Under the pieces are notes generated by a model that was not told where the DNA came from, did not search any database, and worked only from the letters and a program-made list of their open reading frames with translations. DNA of 7,639 nt from CAZLLE01 sp964560425 (GTDB lineage: Bacteria > Campylobacterota > Campylobacteria > Campylobacterales > QNZT01): NCBI GenBank assembly GCA_964560425.1, contig CAZLLE010000056.1, positions 1 through 7,639 of the forward strand. Direction: 5' to 3'. A program made the position numbers and the translations under genes. Shown here one piece after another: positions 6,067-7,639 of this stretch. Numbering within the stretch: the stretch's first letter is position 1; the number at the start of each line of letters is the position of its first letter.

Positions 6067-6399
6067 ATGTTTGCAAGTTGGATTATCTATACTGTACTAA
6101 TCTCTCTTATTGTCTATCTTCTCGTCTTACTCAAGTATAAAGAGTCTATCTACAAAAAAGAGAAAAAAGTAACAAAAGAACAAGAAAAATCTATCAAAGA
6201 TGCAAAACTACTCATTAATAAATATAGAATTCAACTTCAAAGATCGATTGGTAATACAGATATTCTTACAGAAAATTTAAATGCAGCAAAAAATGAGCTT
6301 AAAACACTTAGATCAAAAAATTCTCAGCAAAAAATAGAGAATGATCATCTACAAAGAAAAATTAAAATGCTTGATGAAAAAATAGAAGCATTAGTTTAA
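6067..6399 (+). CDS. Membrane-anchored coiled-coil protein of unknown function
   Basis: I do not recognise a named family. The 110-residue product has one hydrophobic helix at about 5-24 (IIYTVLISLIVYLLVLL), then a Lys-rich stretch (23-45), and a long, mostly helical region (about 35-108) with hydrophobic residues at heptad-like spacing, probably a coiled coil. Few residues precede the helix and many Lys follow it, so the positive-inside rule puts the coiled coil in the cytoplasm. The ATG follows the rpiB stop by one base (TAAaATG), and there is no good Shine-Dalgarno sequence, so it is probably translated by coupling to rpiB. Position between rpiB and apt resembles, from memory, a small hypothetical gene in Helicobacter; this was not checked. 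A scaffold or division/envelope role would be guesswork. Confidence 0.85.
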   Translation: MFASWIIYTVLISLIVYLLVLLKYKESIYKKEKKVTKEQEKSIKDAKLLINKYRIQLQRSIGNTDILTENLNAAKNELKTLRSKNSQQKIENDHLQRKIKMLDEKIEALV

Positions 6400-6409
6400 A
6401 AGGAATTTT

Positions 6410-6496
6410 ATGGGTATTGAGAGTATTGGTTATATTGCATTTGGTTTAGTAGTCTTATTATTTGCAACAATGAAGTTTTTTTTATTTAAGGATTAA
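6410..6496 (+). CDS. 28-residue single-span membrane microprotein (predicted)
   Basis: A 28-codon ATG-to-TAA frame fills the gap between the coiled-coil gene and apt almost exactly. AGGA at 6401-6404 lies 5 bases before the ATG, a better ribosome site than those of the two genes upstream. The product begins MGIESIGY, continues with an unbroken hydrophobic stretch at about residues 6-21 (GYIAFGLVVLLFAT), and ends KFFLFKD. Glu4 at the N-terminus and Lys22/Lys27 at the C-terminus predict N-out, C-in topology, the same as for the neighbouring coiled-coil protein. The last Lys-Asp codons (AAG GAT) form the AAGGA Shine-Dalgarno sequence of apt. It could still be a chance frame that only serves as a coupling leader for apt; codon use and the membrane-like composition argue for a real protein. 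Confidence 0.65.
   Translation: MGIESIGYIAFGLVVLLFATMKFFLFKD
6488..6492 (+). promoter_or_regulatory. Ribosome binding site of apt, embedded in the microprotein gene
   Basis: AAGGA lies 6 bases before the apt ATG at 6499 and overlaps the last two sense codons of the 28-codon frame, whose stop ends two bases before that ATG. Ribosomes finishing the small frame would uncover or re-use this site. Confidence 0.7.
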
Positions 6497-6498
6497 AA

Positions 6499-7056
6499 AT
6501 GGAAATATTAAATGAAGTAGACAAAGAGTATCTTTTAGATTCAATTAGAGATATACCTGATTTTCCAAAAAAAGGTATCAGTTTTAAAGATATTACAACA
6601 CTACTTAAAGATAAAGAGGCATTTGGTTTTTTGATGGATCATTTGGAAAAGAGATATAAGAGTCTAAATTTAGACTTTATAGCAGGTATTGATAGTAGAG
6701 GCTTTATATTTGGAGCTCCACTTGCTGATAGATTAAATATAGGTTTTGTACCTATTAGAAAAGCGGGTAAACTTCCATATACAACAATAGGAGAGAAGTA
6801 TGCACTTGAATATGGTTTTGATGAAGTAGAGATACATATCGATGCATTTGAACACAATAAAAAAGAGAAAGCTAGAGTTCTAATGATAGATGACTTAATA
6901 GCTACGGGTGGCACAGCGGCAGCAGCAGCTAATCTAATAAACCAAGCAGATGCAATCTGTGTCGAGGCTTGTTTTATTATCAATCTAAAATTTTTAGATG
7001 GTGAAGATAAAATCAAACATATCACACCAATATACTCTGTATTGGATGTAAATTAA
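6499..7056 (+). CDS. apt: Adenine phosphoribosyltransferase
   Basis: Apt salvages adenine by joining it to PRPP, giving AMP and pyrophosphate, in the cytoplasm. The 185-residue product is complete and of usual length. It shows the N-terminal signature IRDIPDFPKKGISFKDIT (16-33), GIDSRGFIFGAPLA (63-76), RKAGKLP (87-93), the flexible-loop region YALEYG (101-106), and the PRPP-binding motif VLMIDDLIATGGTA (127-140) with the paired Asp residues 131-132. A clear Shine-Dalgarno sequence sets the start. The gene follows rpiB by two small genes; RpiB makes the sugar from which PRPP is built, so the grouping is metabolically sensible. Its TAA overlaps the trpB ATG by one base (TAATG). Confidence 0.96.
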   Translation: MEILNEVDKEYLLDSIRDIPDFPKKGISFKDITTLLKDKEAFGFLMDHLEKRYKSLNLDFIAGIDSRGFIFGAPLADRLNIGFVPIRKAGKLPYTTIGEKYALEYGFDEVEIHIDAFEHNKKEKARVLMIDDLIATGGTAAAAANLINQADAICVEACFIINLKFLDGEDKIKHITPIYSVLDVN

Positions 7057-7639
7057 TGTATATTCCAAAAGCATCCAAATTTGACCCTGATGAAAATGGA
7101 CACTTTGGTATTTTTGGTGGCAGATATGTCCCAGAAACCCTTATGCCTGCCCTTTTAGAACTAAATGAAAGTTATAACAAAATAAGATTTGATAAAAAGT
7201 TTTGGAGTGAAGTTGACTACTACTATAAACAATATGTAGGTAGACCAAATCCTCTATATTTTGCACAAAATCTCTCAAAAGAGCTTGGGGCAAAAATATA
7301 TCTAAAAAGAGAAGATTTAAATCACACAGGTGCACATAAAATAAATCATACTATAGCCCAAGCAATACTTGCCAAAAGACTTGGAAAGAAAAAAGTAATT
7401 GCAGAGACGGGAGCAGGACAACATGGTGTTGCAACTGCAACTGTTGCTGCTCTTTTTGGACTGGAATGTGAAATATTTATGGGTGAAAAAGATGTCAAAA
7501 GACAAGAGATAAATGTCTTTAGAATGAAACTTCTAGGAGCAAAAGTACACTCTGTCAAAAGTGGTAGCAAAACTCTAAAAGATGCAATGAATGATGCAAT
7601 TCGCCACTGGGTAACTCATGCTAGAGATACATATTACAT
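7056..7639 (+). CDS. trpB: Tryptophan synthase beta subunit, partial, 3' end missing
   Basis: TrpB is the pyridoxal-phosphate enzyme that condenses indole with serine to give tryptophan, normally in an alpha2-beta2 complex with TrpA. The first 194 codons are present, about half of a roughly 400-residue protein, and the frame is open at the right edge. Diagnostic sequences are FGIFGGRYVPETLMPAL (17-33), GRPNPLYFA (62-70), LKREDLNHTGAHKIN (83-97) with the PLP-binding Lys95, AETGAGQHGVATAT (116-129) with the catalytic Glu117, and the stretch ending in FRMKLLGAKVHSV. The sequence resembles the standard TrpB1 type. It begins in TAATG overlap with apt, so it is probably coupled to it. No trpA or other trp gene is visible in the window; trpA could follow beyond the edge. 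Confidence 0.96.
   Translation, partial: MYIPKASKFDPDENGHFGIFGGRYVPETLMPALLELNESYNKIRFDKKFWSEVDYYYKQYVGRPNPLYFAQNLSKELGAKIYLKREDLNHTGAHKINHTIAQAILAKRLGKKKVIAETGAGQHGVATATVAALFGLECEIFMGEKDVKRQEINVFRMKLLGAKVHSVKSGSKTLKDAMNDAIRHWVTHARDTYY

Noticed and set aside
6639..7025. 128-residue minus-strand frame opposite apt
   Set aside because: It is the shadow of a textbook Apt with the PRPP motif on the plus strand.
7141..7570. Three short minus-strand frames opposite trpB
   Set aside because: They are antisense to conserved TrpB sequence including the PLP lysine and have no supporting signals.

Overview
The window looks like chromosomal DNA from a free-living member of the Campylobacterota (Sulfurimonas, Sulfurovum or Arcobacter type). 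It is AT-rich, AGA is the common arginine codon, A/T-ending codons dominate, and genes are packed with 1-14 base gaps or short overlaps. A diguanylate cyclase (GGDEF protein) argues against Helicobacter pylori and Campylobacter jejuni. The genus call is inference from gene content and base composition, not from a database search.

Layout. Bases 1-1455 hold the C-terminal three quarters of mnmG (tRNA wobble-uridine modification), cut by the left edge. A tonB-exbB-exbD operon follows immediately on the same strand (1470-3057); it energises outer-membrane transport. Its last gene overlaps, tail to tail by 9 bases, a minus-strand gene (3049-5211) for a 720-residue FIST-PAS-GGDEF protein, a predicted ligand-sensing diguanylate cyclase. 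Across a 53-base divergent spacer, at 5265-5590 on the plus strand, lies rnpB, the RNA of ribonuclease P. Its conserved core sequences and several helices can be read directly. After rnpB comes a tight plus-strand row: rpiB (5637-6065), a 110-residue membrane-anchored coiled-coil protein (6067-6399), a 28-codon single-span membrane microprotein gene (6410-6496), apt (6499-7056) and the start of trpB (7056 to the right edge).

How the genes fit together. rpiB makes ribose 5-phosphate, the precursor of PRPP. apt consumes PRPP for adenine salvage, and trpB finishes tryptophan synthesis, whose pathway also consumes PRPP at an earlier step. The two small membrane proteins in the middle have no assigned function. 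The row appears translationally coupled: TAAaATG at 6063-6069, an apt Shine-Dalgarno sequence inside the microprotein's last codons, and TAATG at 7054-7058.

Most of the window is ordinary housekeeping. The points most worth a second look are the 28-codon membrane ORF, an exact 15-base direct repeat shared in frame by the end of tonB and the start of exbB, a perfect TATAAT placed so that tonB could be transcribed without a leader, and the start-site problem where the GGDEF reading frame runs into rnpB. There is no CRISPR array, insertion sequence, tRNA gene or prophage signature.
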